From an uncultured Eubacteriales bacterium (lineage in GTDB: Bacteria; Bacillota; Clostridia; Monoglobales; Monoglobaceae), in contig CAJLFL010000075.1 of NCBI GenBank assembly GCA_905205855.1, positions 1 through 8,574 on the forward strand: a DNA stretch of 8,574 nucleotides. Reading direction: 5' to 3'. The position numbers were made by a program, and so were the translations under genes. The notes beneath the pieces were generated by a model, which did not search any database, was not told where the DNA came from, and saw only the letters and a program-made list of their open reading frames with translations. This document shows, piece by piece, positions 1 to 7,076 of the stretch (its first letter is position 1; every line of letters begins with the position of its first letter).

Positions 1-599
1 ATATAGGCGCGGATTCGGCTGAGCAGGCGAAAAAGGCTGTAATGCCGGGAGATTACGGAACGTTTTGTACTGATTATTCTGAAATCGGAAATTGCGTAAA
101 GGGCAGAGCGCTGGCAGGCAGAATAGGATGTGATGCAGCGGTAAGGCTTATAAAAAATCCGAAAATTAAAAATATACATGTCTTATTTGCTGTTCAGCGT
201 GAAATCGGATGCAGAGGAACTGCGGCTGCGGCATATGGATTAAAAACGGATTATGCTGTGGTTTACGACGGCATTGAGGCAGCAGCTCCGGGAGTAAAAA
301 GCGCGGCTGTCTGCGGCGGAGGTGCGGTTATTTTGACACGTACGGGTGATATGAACGCGGATGCAGAGCTTATAAAAGATGCGGTGCGTATTGCGGATAA
401 AGACGGAATAGCTATACAAATGCACAGTGCATCGGCATTGGGACAGGCAAATATGATAGCAAAAAACGGTGGCAGCATACGCTGCATGACATTGGGACTT
501 CCCGTAAAGTATTTTGAAGCTCCCATACAAATGGCAAGTAAAGCGGATATTGACGCATTGTATAAACTGACAGAGAGATTGTTTGAACAGGGGGAGTAA
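1..599 (+). CDS. M42-family (TET aminopeptidase fold) protein, C-terminal part, probably catalytically inactive; 5' end outside window
   Basis: The gene is cut by the window edge: the open frame runs from base 3 with no stop. The ATG at 42 is unlikely to be the start, because it has no ribosome binding site and the codons before it (GADSAEQAKK) fit the M42 'GA.SKEEAE' segment. Family landmarks follow in order: 'PGDYGTF', 'GRALAGRIGC' (family GR.LDDR.G), 'FAVQREIGCRGT' (family TVQEEVGLRGA), 'VVYDGIEAAAPG' (family AIDVT.A.D.PG) and 'GLPVKYFEAPIQ' (family G.PTRYIHSP.E). Active M42 enzymes are cytosolic di-metal aminopeptidases that form dodecameric TET shells. Here the metal Asp of the DDR motif is Ala-Gly (114-119), the catalytic Glu is Arg (198-200), and the last His ligand is Glu (516-518). 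Only the second Glu (201-203) and the Asp at 267-269 remain. The fold call is firm; loss of peptidase activity is inferred from these residues. The next gene starts 2 bases after the stop. Confidence 0.8.
   Translation, partial: IGADSAEQAKKAVMPGDYGTFCTDYSEIGNCVKGRALAGRIGCDAAVRLIKNPKIKNIHVLFAVQREIGCRGTAAAAYGLKTDYAVVYDGIEAAAPGVKSAAVCGGGAVILTRTGDMNADAELIKDAVRIADKDGIAIQMHSASALGQANMIAKNGGSIRCMTLGLPVKYFEAPIQMASKADIDALYKLTERLFEQGE
590..596 (+). promoter_or_regulatory. Ribosome binding site for the GTG-started M42-like gene
   Basis: GGGGGAG sits 5 bases before the GTG at 602 and ends directly before the TAA stop of the preceding gene. It supports the GTG start and translational coupling of the two M42-like genes. 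Confidence 0.6.
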
Positions 600-601
600 A
601 A

Positions 602-1474
602 GTGGATAAGAATCTTGTTGATAAAATTGTAAATACTTCATTTTTCAATGTTGATGATGCAGCAGAGCTGTTTAAGGAAAACGGTGTATCACAAATTAAG
701 ATTTTGGCTAACGGTACAATTCTGTGCGGCGCAGCAGAAAAGTGTGAAATGCTCATTGTGTTCAGATTCAAGCCGTTTGGAATTATGGCTGAGCAAAGCG
801 GTAAAGAGGTTGAGGGAGTGATTCTGGGCGGAACGGAAAAAGAAGCTGCTGCAGACAGTATATTATATAAAAACTCGGATTTGCGCGCTGTGCTGAGAAA
901 AAAGGATGATAAGCTTATTATAAGCACAAATGACGAAACTGAACTCAATCCCGGCGAAATTCTTGAACCGGCACACAGCGCTATAATAAAAGGTAACAGA
1001 ATATATACATCTGACGTATCGATAATGATGCTTTATCTTGCAATTAAATGTGCTGAAAGCGGCAGAACAGCAGTTGCGCTTGTAAATGAATCAGCTGCGG
1101 GAGAAGAGGCATTGAGCGAGATTGTACGCGGAATAATGCCGCGTATGGCTGTTGTTGTTTCGGCGGCGGCAGAAAACGAAGATTTTAAAACCGGAAAAGG
1201 TGTCGGAATTGTCATAAAGGACGGCTGCTGTGTTGTGCATGAAAAGACAGTTGAAAAACTGAATGAAGCCGGCAGCGGGGATACACAGTATTATATCGAA
1301 AAAACAGATACAGGACTTGAAAGGCTTAGTATATCGGCGGCAATGGAGAAATTTTGCGGAATATATGTTGCGGCTGCCGGAATAGGTACGAGAGTTTGTG
1401 AGTTATCGGTGAAAGATGTTGAAAAAACTCAAAACTTTCTATTGAAAATATCCGATATATTTGATATAATTTAA
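602..1474 (+). CDS. Second, strongly diverged M42-like protein (probable pseudoenzyme)
   Basis: A 290-residue protein with a GTG start, chosen for the GGGGGAG 5 bases upstream. It is shorter than usual M42 peptidases (about 340-360 residues), and no standard catalytic motif is intact. An M42 pattern can still be followed by eye. Residues about 36-66 match the 'D..GN.....AH.DE.G' region, but His and Asp are replaced (FRFKPFG). 'GNRIYTSD' (131-138) matches GR.LDDR, 'VALVNESAAGEE' (158-169) matches TVQEEVG, and 'TGKGVGIVIKDG' (197-208) matches the LGKG...I.D stretch. 'GIGTRVCELSVKDVE' (260-274) matches G.PTRYIHSP...DVE, with Glu at the His position. Residue E163 falls at the catalytic base position, but the metal ligands are mostly gone. 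I infer a non-catalytic partner of the preceding protein, perhaps in a mixed oligomer. An unrelated fold remains possible, as the match is weak. Its last 30 bases contain a promoter for the next gene. Confidence 0.55.
   Translation: MDKNLVDKIVNTSFFNVDDAAELFKENGVSQIKILANGTILCGAAEKCEMLIVFRFKPFGIMAEQSGKEVEGVILGGTEKEAAADSILYKNSDLRAVLRKKDDKLIISTNDETELNPGEILEPAHSAIIKGNRIYTSDVSIMMLYLAIKCAESGRTAVALVNESAAGEEALSEIVRGIMPRMAVVVSAAAENEDFKTGKGVGIVIKDGCCVVHEKTVEKLNEAGSGDTQYYIEKTDTGLERLSISAAMEKFCGIYVAAAGIGTRVCELSVKDVEKTQNFLLKISDIFDII
1442..1470 (+). promoter_or_regulatory. Predicted SigA-type promoter with extended -10, inside the end of the M42-like gene
   Basis: TTGAAA (1442-1447) and a perfect TATAAT (1465-1470) are separated by exactly 17 bases. 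A TG one base upstream of the -10 (1462-1463) gives an extended -10. Transcription would start near 1477, leaving a leader of about 30 bases before the symporter ATG, too short for a T-box, riboswitch or attenuator. The site overlaps the last codons of the preceding gene, so the symporter operon probably has its own start in addition to any read-through. Confidence 0.65.
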
Positions 1475-1490
1475 TTTATAGTATTTTACG

Positions 1491-1497
1491 AAAGGAG
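1491..1497 (+). promoter_or_regulatory. Ribosome binding site of the sodium:solute symporter gene
   Basis: AAAGGAG lies 9 bases before the ATG at 1507. A second GGAG (1501-1504) is too close to the start to be the main site. Confidence 0.6.
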
Positions 1498-1506
1498 TTT
1501 GGAGTT

Positions 1507-2982
1507 ATGAGTTCGGTAGCAATTGATTTAATTATCATCGGCATATATGTATTGCTTATGATAGGCGTTGGGGTTTACTGCACACGCCATACCAAAAATG
1601 TAGACGGATTTTTGCTTGGCGGACGTAATCTTGGACCGTGGCTTTCTGCGTTTGCGTATGGTACATCATTTTTTTCGGCGGTAATATTTATAGGTTATGC
1701 CGGTAAAAACGGATGGAATCTCGGTATATCCTCTGTTTGGATAGGAATTGCAAATGCGGTTATAGGCTGTTTGGTTTCATGGCTTGTGCTTGCCAAAAGA
1801 ACGCGCAGAATGACTCATGTGCTTGATGCAAAAACCATGCCTGAGTTTTTTGCAAAGCGTTATGACGACAAGGGAATGAGCATATTTTCTGCTATAGTTA
1901 TATTTATTTTTCTTACGCCGTATGCGGCTTCGGTATATATGGGACTCAGTTATTTGTTTAACGCGGTATTCCCAAATGTTCCGTACATATGGTGGATGGT
2001 TATTATGGCAGGGCTGACGGCGATATATCTCTCGCTCGGCGGATATATGGCAACGGTCTTGACCGATTTTATTCAGGGACTTATTATGATTGCCGGAATT
2101 GTTTTGGTAATATTCTTTGTTCTCAGCAATGAGGAGGTCGGCGGTGTTCAGTGTGGATTGACAATGCTGAGCGTTATCCCTGATTTAGGTAAGAATCTTA
2201 CAAGCTGGTACGGCGGAGCTAATTGGTTTGACCTTTTGTCGCTCATAGTTTTGACAAGCCTCGGAACATGGGGACTTCCGCAGATGATACATAAGTTTTA
2301 TACAGTAAAAGAGGGAAAATCAATAAAAGAGGCTGCTGTTATATCAACATTATTTGCTATGCTTATCGGCGGCGGTGCGTACTTTATCGGAACCTTCGGA
2401 CGGCTTTTCCTGGGAAATGAGCTTCCGCCGGAAGGATTTGACGCCATCATGCCGATAATGCTGATAAAGGCGCTGCCGACAGTTATGATGGGGATTTTGC
2501 TTGTACTCATACTGTCAGCGTCTATGTCAACGCTGTCATCTGTTGTTATGACGTCAAGCAGTTCTATTACAATAGATTTGGTAAAGGGGCATTTTGCGCC
2601 GAATATGACTGAAAAAGATACTGTTGGACTTATGCGTATACTTTGTATTGTGTTTGTTGCTCTGTCGTTTGCGATTGCTGCATTTAAACCAAAGGAAATC
2701 ATAACGCTTATGTCTTTCTCATGGGGAACGGTTGCAGGTACGTTTATCGGCCCGTATGTATGGGGACTTTACAGTAAAAAAATTACAAAAATCGGCAGCT
2801 GGAGCGGTATGCTTGTAGGCTTCCTTGCCTCCATTGTTCCGGCAGTCGTTTCGGGATTTAATGCAAAATATGCGCCTGCATTCGGTATGTTTGCAATGAT
2901 ATGCTCGCTTATTATTACTCCTGTGGTAAGTATGTATACGCCAAAATATAGCAAAGATTTTATAGAAGGGATTTTTAACTGA
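1507..2982 (+). CDS. Sodium:solute symporter (SSS/SLC5, PutP-like)
   Basis: A 491-residue inner-membrane transporter that would move a solute with Na+. I can place about 13 hydrophobic helices (near 4-24, 44-65, 73-95, 125-150, 160-180, 187-206, 242-257, 276-296, 325-345, 373-393, 398-420, 431-450 and 455-475), the normal SSS number. Family motifs are clear: 'GFLLGGRNLGPWLSAF' (34-49), 'GGYMATVLTDFIQG' (178-191, the SSS signature region), 'GTWGLPQMIHKFY' (253-265) and 'LSASMSTLSS' (336-345). In the last, S341 and T342 line up by eye with the PutP Na+ ligands Ser340/Thr341. No signal peptide is expected. Substrate cannot be read from sequence. As first gene of an operon with an aryl-CoA ligase and arylpyruvate oxidoreductase, overlapping the ligase gene by 1 base, it may carry an aryl acid such as phenylacetate or indoleacetate, or an aromatic amino acid; this is inference. 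Family assignment is secure. Confidence 0.92.
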   Translation: MSSVAIDLIIIGIYVLLMIGVGVYCTRHTKNVDGFLLGGRNLGPWLSAFAYGTSFFSAVIFIGYAGKNGWNLGISSVWIGIANAVIGCLVSWLVLAKRTRRMTHVLDAKTMPEFFAKRYDDKGMSIFSAIVIFIFLTPYAASVYMGLSYLFNAVFPNVPYIWWMVIMAGLTAIYLSLGGYMATVLTDFIQGLIMIAGIVLVIFFVLSNEEVGGVQCGLTMLSVIPDLGKNLTSWYGGANWFDLLSLIVLTSLGTWGLPQMIHKFYTVKEGKSIKEAAVISTLFAMLIGGGAYFIGTFGRLFLGNELPPEGFDAIMPIMLIKALPTVMMGILLVLILSASMSTLSSVVMTSSSSITIDLVKGHFAPNMTEKDTVGLMRILCIVFVALSFAIAAFKPKEIITLMSFSWGTVAGTFIGPYVWGLYSKKITKIGSWSGMLVGFLASIVPAVVSGFNAKYAPAFGMFAMICSLIITPVVSMYTPKYSKDFIEGIFN

Positions 2983-4283
2983 TGATTTGGGAAAAGGAAA
3001 TTGAGTGTGCCAGTCGTAAAAAAATTGAGGAAATTCAGCTTGAAAGACTGAAACATTCTGTAACAAAGGCTTATGAGAATGTTCCGTTTTATAAACAGAA
3101 GTTTGACGAAATGGGAATAAAGCCGTCTGATATTAAAAGCTTAAAGGATATTCAAAAGCTTCCGTTTACGACAAAAACGGATATGAGAGATCAATATCCG
3201 TTTGGATTGTTTGCAGAGCCGATGAAAAATATAGTGCGTGTCCATGCGTCGTCAGGCACAACCGGAAAGCCTGTTGTTGCAGGCTATACGCGGTCTGACC
3301 TCAACAACTGGTCAACCGCTATTGCAAGAATTGTTTCCGCTGCAGGTGTCAGTGAGGAGGATATTGCACAGGTTGCGTTCGGATACGGATTGTTTACCGG
3401 TGGTTTCGGTTTGCATTACGGAATGGAAAAGGTAGGAACGACGATTGTTCCTATGTCAAGCGGAAATACCCAGAAGCAAATAATGCTGATGCAGGATTTT
3501 GGTACAACAGCTTTAATTGCAACACCGTCGTACGCTATGTACATATCAGAGGTTATTGAGGAGATGGGACTCCCAAAATCCAACTTTAAGCTTAAATACG
3601 GTTTGTTCGGCTCTGAGGGTATGAGTGAGGAAATGAGATCAACACTCGAAAAGCGTTTCGGCGCTTTGGTTACGACGAACTACGGTCTGACGGAGGTTAT
3701 GGGACCGGGTGTCAGCGGAGAATGTGAATATAAGTGCGGACAGCATATAAACGAGGATATGTTTATAGTTGAAATAATTGATCCCGAAACAGGAGAGGTT
3801 TTGCCGTACGGAGAATCCGGCGAGGTTGTTATAACCACACTTGCAAAAGAGGCAATGCCTGTTATCAGATACAGAACGCGCGATATTTCATACTTGATTC
3901 CTGAGGAATGTAAGTGCGGAAGAACGAGTATGCGGCTTGCAAATATTCAGGGACGTACGGATGACATGATAATTATAAAGGGCGTAAATGTATTCCCGTC
4001 ACAGATAGAAAGTGTTGTACTTGGATTTCCGCAGGTCAGCCCCAATTATCAGCTTATTATCAGAAGAAAGAATATGCTTGATAATCTCGAAGTTGTCGTT
4101 GAACTTGTAGATGGTAAGCTGCTTGAAAAGTTTAGTGAAATCGAAGCACTTGAAAAGGAAATGTCCGAGAAAATCCATAGTGTACTCGGATTGCGTGTAA
4201 AACTTAGACTCACTGAGCCTAAGTCTATAGAAAGAACTGCCGGAAAGGCAAAGCGTATAATAGATTTAAGAGGACAGGAATAA
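2982..4283 (+). CDS. paaK: Phenylacetate-CoA ligase family, AMP-forming aryl-acid:CoA ligase
   Basis: 433 residues, the usual PaaK length (about 430). It joins an aryl acid (phenylacetate, indoleacetate or relatives) to CoA, using ATP and giving AMP and PPi, in the cytosol. The adenylate-forming motifs are all present: P-loop 'ASSGTTGKP' (89-97), 'TNYGLTE' (232-238), 'RYRTRD' (296-301), 'GRTDDMIIIKGVNVFPSQIE' (324-343), and the C-terminal 'RTAGKAKRIID' (418-428) with the likely adenylation lysine. Four cysteines (C248, C252, C310, C312) lie in 'CEYKC' and 'CKC' and could bind a metal; that is a guess. The start ATG overlaps the TGA of the symporter (TGATG) and has only a weak GAAGGG site 11 bases upstream, so translation is probably coupled. 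The neighbouring iorAB genes make indole- and phenylacetate the likely substrates. Exact specificity is not determinable here. Confidence 0.92.
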   Translation: MIWEKEIECASRKKIEEIQLERLKHSVTKAYENVPFYKQKFDEMGIKPSDIKSLKDIQKLPFTTKTDMRDQYPFGLFAEPMKNIVRVHASSGTTGKPVVAGYTRSDLNNWSTAIARIVSAAGVSEEDIAQVAFGYGLFTGGFGLHYGMEKVGTTIVPMSSGNTQKQIMLMQDFGTTALIATPSYAMYISEVIEEMGLPKSNFKLKYGLFGSEGMSEEMRSTLEKRFGALVTTNYGLTEVMGPGVSGECEYKCGQHINEDMFIVEIIDPETGEVLPYGESGEVVITTLAKEAMPVIRYRTRDISYLIPEECKCGRTSMRLANIQGRTDDMIIIKGVNVFPSQIESVVLGFPQVSPNYQLIIRRKNMLDNLEVVVELVDGKLLEKFSEIEALEKEMSEKIHSVLGLRVKLRLTEPKSIERTAGKAKRIIDLRGQE

Positions 4284-4296
4284 GCGAGGTATTGAA

Positions 4297-6030
4297 ATGA
4301 AAGAGAAGAAATTATTGCTTGGCAATGCCGCGGTTGCAAGAGGCCTTTATGAAAACGGAGTAAGGGTAGCCTCTGCATATCCCGGAACACCGAGTACAGA
4401 AATACTTGAAAATGCGGTAAAATATGATGAAGTATATGCTGAATGGGCACCTAATGAAAAGGTTGCGACAGAGGTTGCAATAGGCGCTTCCGTTGCTGGA
4501 GCGAGAGCTTTTTGTGCTATGAAGCACGTCGGACTTAATGTTGCGGCGGATCCGTTGTTTACTGTCGGATACACAGGTGTAAACGGAGGACTTGTTATTG
4601 CTGTTGCAGATGATCCGAGTATGCACAGCTCACAAAATGAACAGGACAGCCGTCACTATGCCAAAGCGTCAAAGATACCGATGGTAGAACCGGCTGACAG
4701 CGGCGAATGTAAAGAATTTGTTGCTGCTGCGTATGAACTGAGTGAAAAATTTGATACACCTATGCTTTACAGGCTTACAACCAGAGTTGCACATTCACAG
4801 AGCATTGTTGAACTTGACGAACCTAAAAATATTCCGATTAAAGATTATGAGAAGAATATAGGCAAGTATGTCATGATGCCTGGAAATGCAAAACGCCGCC
4901 ATCCGGAGGTTGAAAAACGTATTTCCGATATGACCGAATATGCCGAAACAACGCCGCTTAACCGTGTTGAATACGGAGATAAAAAAATCGGTATTATAAC
5001 AAGCGGTATGTGCTATAACTATGTAAAAGAGGCGTTTGGTGATAGTGTATCTGTATTAAAGCTTGGTCTTGTATATCCTATGCCTGTAAAACTGATAAAG
5101 GACTTTGCAGCACAGGTTGAAAAGCTGTATGTAATAGAGGAGCTCGATCCTTTTATTGAAGAACACTGCCGCAATATCGGTGTAGATGTTATCGGCAAGG
5201 AATTGTTCCCGATTTGCTATGAGTTCAGCACAAAGCAGATTAAGGAATTGATTACCGGTAAAAAAGAAAATGATTTTTCAACGGCAGATGAGGCTGTGCC
5301 GGTACGTCCGCCTGTACTCTGTCCCGGATGTCCGCACCGTGGAACATTTTATGTGCTTAAAAAAATGGGGCTTAATGTTTGTGGTGATATAGGCTGCTAT
5401 ACCTTGGGTGCCGTTGCGCCGCTCGGCTCTATTGACTCTGTTGTGTGCATGGGGGCAAGCATAGGAATGTCATTTGGTATGGCTCTTGCAAGAGGTAAAG
5501 AGTTTGCTAAAAATACAGTTGCGGTTATAGGAGATTCAACGTTTATACATTCCGGAATAACCGGACTAATAGAGATAGCATATAACAAGGGTATAAATAC
5601 AGTATTGATTCTGGATAATTCAATAACCGGTATGACAGGTCATCAGGATAATCCGACAACCGGTAAAACCTTAAAGGGAGAGGCTACTGTATCGGTTGAC
5701 TTAGAGGATCTGAGCCATGCTGTCGGAATAAAGCGTGTTTCGGTTGTTGATCCGTTTGACCTTGAAAAGCTGCAGAGCACAATTAAAGAAGAACTTGCCG
5801 CAGACGAGCCGTCTGTTATTGTTGTTCAGCGCCCGTGTGCACTGCTTAAAAATGTTAAATTCCCCGGTCCGGTAAAGATTGACACCGATAAGTGTAAGCG
5901 CTGCAAGGCCTGTCTGAAGCTTGGATGCAGTGCGATTTCGGACAAAGGCGATCATATAGAAATAGATCAGACCTTGTGTAACGGATGCGGACTTTGCAGC
6001 CGTGTATGCAAGTTTGATGCTATACACTAA
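4297..6030 (+). CDS. iorA: Indolepyruvate:ferredoxin oxidoreductase, alpha subunit
   Basis: 577 residues, normal for IorA. With IorB it interconverts arylpyruvate plus CoA and aryl-acetyl-CoA plus CO2, exchanging electrons with ferredoxin; the enzyme is oxygen-sensitive and cytosolic. The N-terminal pyrimidine domain starts 'LLLGNAAVARGLYENG' with 'AYPGTPSTEI' (27-36). The TPP domain shows 'CPGCPHRG' (342-349), 'CGDIGCYTLG' (362-371), and the GDS...N diphosphate/Mg motif (GDS 412-414, N441). The C-terminal ferredoxin domain carries two 4Fe-4S sets: C533, C536, C539, C544 (CX2CX2CX4C, as usual for IorA, though the common following Pro is Ser) and C561, C564, C567, C571. The start has GAGGT 6 bases upstream; the gap to paaK is 13 bases and to iorB 17. 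Nothing appears truncated. It could run oxidatively (fermentation of Trp, Phe, Tyr) or reductively (aromatic amino acid salvage). Confidence 0.96.
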   Translation: MKEKKLLLGNAAVARGLYENGVRVASAYPGTPSTEILENAVKYDEVYAEWAPNEKVATEVAIGASVAGARAFCAMKHVGLNVAADPLFTVGYTGVNGGLVIAVADDPSMHSSQNEQDSRHYAKASKIPMVEPADSGECKEFVAAAYELSEKFDTPMLYRLTTRVAHSQSIVELDEPKNIPIKDYEKNIGKYVMMPGNAKRRHPEVEKRISDMTEYAETTPLNRVEYGDKKIGIITSGMCYNYVKEAFGDSVSVLKLGLVYPMPVKLIKDFAAQVEKLYVIEELDPFIEEHCRNIGVDVIGKELFPICYEFSTKQIKELITGKKENDFSTADEAVPVRPPVLCPGCPHRGTFYVLKKMGLNVCGDIGCYTLGAVAPLGSIDSVVCMGASIGMSFGMALARGKEFAKNTVAVIGDSTFIHSGITGLIEIAYNKGINTVLILDNSITGMTGHQDNPTTGKTLKGEATVSVDLEDLSHAVGIKRVSVVDPFDLEKLQSTIKEELAADEPSVIVVQRPCALLKNVKFPGPVKIDTDKCKRCKACLKLGCSAISDKGDHIEIDQTLCNGCGLCSRVCKFDAIH

Positions 6031-6047
6031 GAGAGGGGGATAAGAAT

Positions 6048-6617
6048 ATGGGTTTGTCAATTATGATAGTCGGTGTCGGCGGACAGGGAACGCTTCTTGC
6101 CAGCAGAATACTCGGCAATCTTGCACTTGCACAGGGACATGACGTTAAAGTGTCGGAGGTACACGGAATGTCACAGAGAGGCGGTTCTGTTGTTACATAT
6201 GTCAAGTTTGGCGAAAAGGTAAATTCTCCGATTATAGATGAAGGCGGAGCAGATTTAATCCTTGCATTTGAAGAACTTGAGGCATACAGATATCTGCCCT
6301 ACCTTAAAAAGGGAGGACGTATAATCTGCAATTCGCAGAACATAGATCCTATGCCGGTTATTACGGGAGCTATGGAGTATCCTGATAATATAATAGAAAA
6401 GATAAAGGAAAAGGACGTAGACATTATATCGGTTGACGCGGCAAAGCTTGCCGCAGAAGCCGGAAACATCAGAACGGTCAATGTGGTTCTGATAGGAGTA
6501 TTGTCAAAATCTCTTTCAGTTCCGCAGGAGGAATGGGAAAGCGTTATCGCTTCAACGGTTCCGGCAAAGGTGGTAGATGTAAATATAAATGCGTTTCGTA
6601 TAGGAAGAAATATATAA
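6048..6617 (+). CDS. iorB: Indolepyruvate:ferredoxin oxidoreductase, beta subunit
   Basis: 189 residues, the typical length of stand-alone IorB (PFOR gamma-domain fold). The N-terminus has the glycine loop 'GVGGQGTLLASRIL' (9-22), followed by 'EVHGMSQRGGSVVTYVKFG' (37-55), the most conserved block of this subunit family. It completes the catalytic IorAB complex encoded with the gene immediately upstream. GAGGGGG before the ATG at 6048 serves as ribosome binding site, 17 bases after the iorA stop. Adjacency and motif conservation make the assignment firm. A 2-oxoacid oxidoreductase gamma subunit of other specificity would look similar, but the IorA partner fixes the call. Confidence 0.95.
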   Translation: MGLSIMIVGVGGQGTLLASRILGNLALAQGHDVKVSEVHGMSQRGGSVVTYVKFGEKVNSPIIDEGGADLILAFEELEAYRYLPYLKKGGRIICNSQNIDPMPVITGAMEYPDNIIEKIKEKDVDIISVDAAKLAAEAGNIRTVNVVLIGVLSKSLSVPQEEWESVIASTVPAKVVDVNINAFRIGRNI

Positions 6618-6620
6618 TAT

Positions 6621-6628
6621 AAAGGAGG
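6621..6628 (+). promoter_or_regulatory. Consensus ribosome binding site for the ACT-domain gene
   Basis: AAAGGAGG lies 7 bases before the ATG at 6636, the best Shine-Dalgarno match in the window. It suggests the ACT protein is made in more than trace amounts. Confidence 0.6.
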
Positions 6629-6635
6629 ATGTATT

Positions 6636-7076
6636 ATGAGTATTAAACAGATTTCGGTATTTATGGAGAATCGGCCTGGACGTCTTGCGGAGATTACACG
6701 TGTTTTGGCAAAGAACAACATTGATATGCGTGCAATAAATATTGCAGATACAACTGATTTTGGTATTTTGCGTATGATAGTGAGCGAGCCTGACAGAGCA
6801 GAAAAGGTTTTACGCGATAATAATATGACGGCAAGCATAACAGATGTTATTGCTATTTCAATAGATGATAAAATCGGTTCGTTCAGTGATGTTATGTCTA
6901 TTCTGGAGCAGGGTAATATCAGTGTTGAGTATATTTACTCGTTTATAGGAGAAAAGTCTGCCAAAGCAGGTATTGTTATCAGAACCAATAACGGAGAAAA
7001 GGCTTTGGAGCTGTTTGAAAAGAACGGAGTAAATATTTTATCTCCGGCGGATTTGGATGATATGAAGTATGTATAA
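6636..7076 (+). CDS. Tandem ACT-domain protein, probable amino acid sensor
   Basis: 146 residues holding two ACT domains and nothing else. The first begins 'KQISVFMENRPGRLAEIT' (4-21) with the ligand-loop pattern N-R-P-G-R-L, followed by 'ILRMIVSEPDRA'. The second starts near residue 73 ('IAISIDDKIGSFSDVMSILE') and contains 'KAGIVIRTNN'. ACT domains bind small ligands, usually amino acids, between domains or subunits. Such proteins are often labelled acetolactate synthase-like, but there is no catalytic domain here. They frequently accompany paaK-iorAB in anaerobes, so an aromatic or branched-chain amino acid is the likely ligand; this is inferred. There is no DNA-binding domain, so it probably acts by binding a partner protein, perhaps IorAB, PaaK or the PLP enzyme whose start codon lies inside this gene's end (8-base overlap). 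Gap to iorB: 18 bases. Confidence 0.88.
   Translation: MSIKQISVFMENRPGRLAEITRVLAKNNIDMRAINIADTTDFGILRMIVSEPDRAEKVLRDNNMTASITDVIAISIDDKIGSFSDVMSILEQGNISVEYIYSFIGEKSAKAGIVIRTNNGEKALELFEKNGVNILSPADLDDMKYV

Noticed and set aside
42..44. ATG as the start of the first M42-like gene
   Set aside because: The frame stays open to the window edge, the upstream residues match the M42 family, and no ribosome binding site precedes the ATG.
412..948. 178-residue open frame on the minus strand
   Set aside because: It spans the junction of two well-supported + strand genes, is rich in Ser, Leu and Ile as expected for an antisense shadow, and has no recognisable motif.
1475..1506. T-box, riboswitch or attenuator ahead of the symporter operon
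   Set aside because: Only about 30 bases separate the predicted transcription start from the ATG, too little for any of these, and no stem is visible.
3238..3435. 65-residue + strand frame inside paaK
   Set aside because: It overlaps the conserved P-loop region of paaK in another frame and shows no ribosome binding site or motif.
6299..6838. 179-residue open frame on the minus strand
   Set aside because: It lies opposite iorB and the ACT gene, both of which have clear family motifs and ribosome binding sites; no motif is seen in the antisense product.
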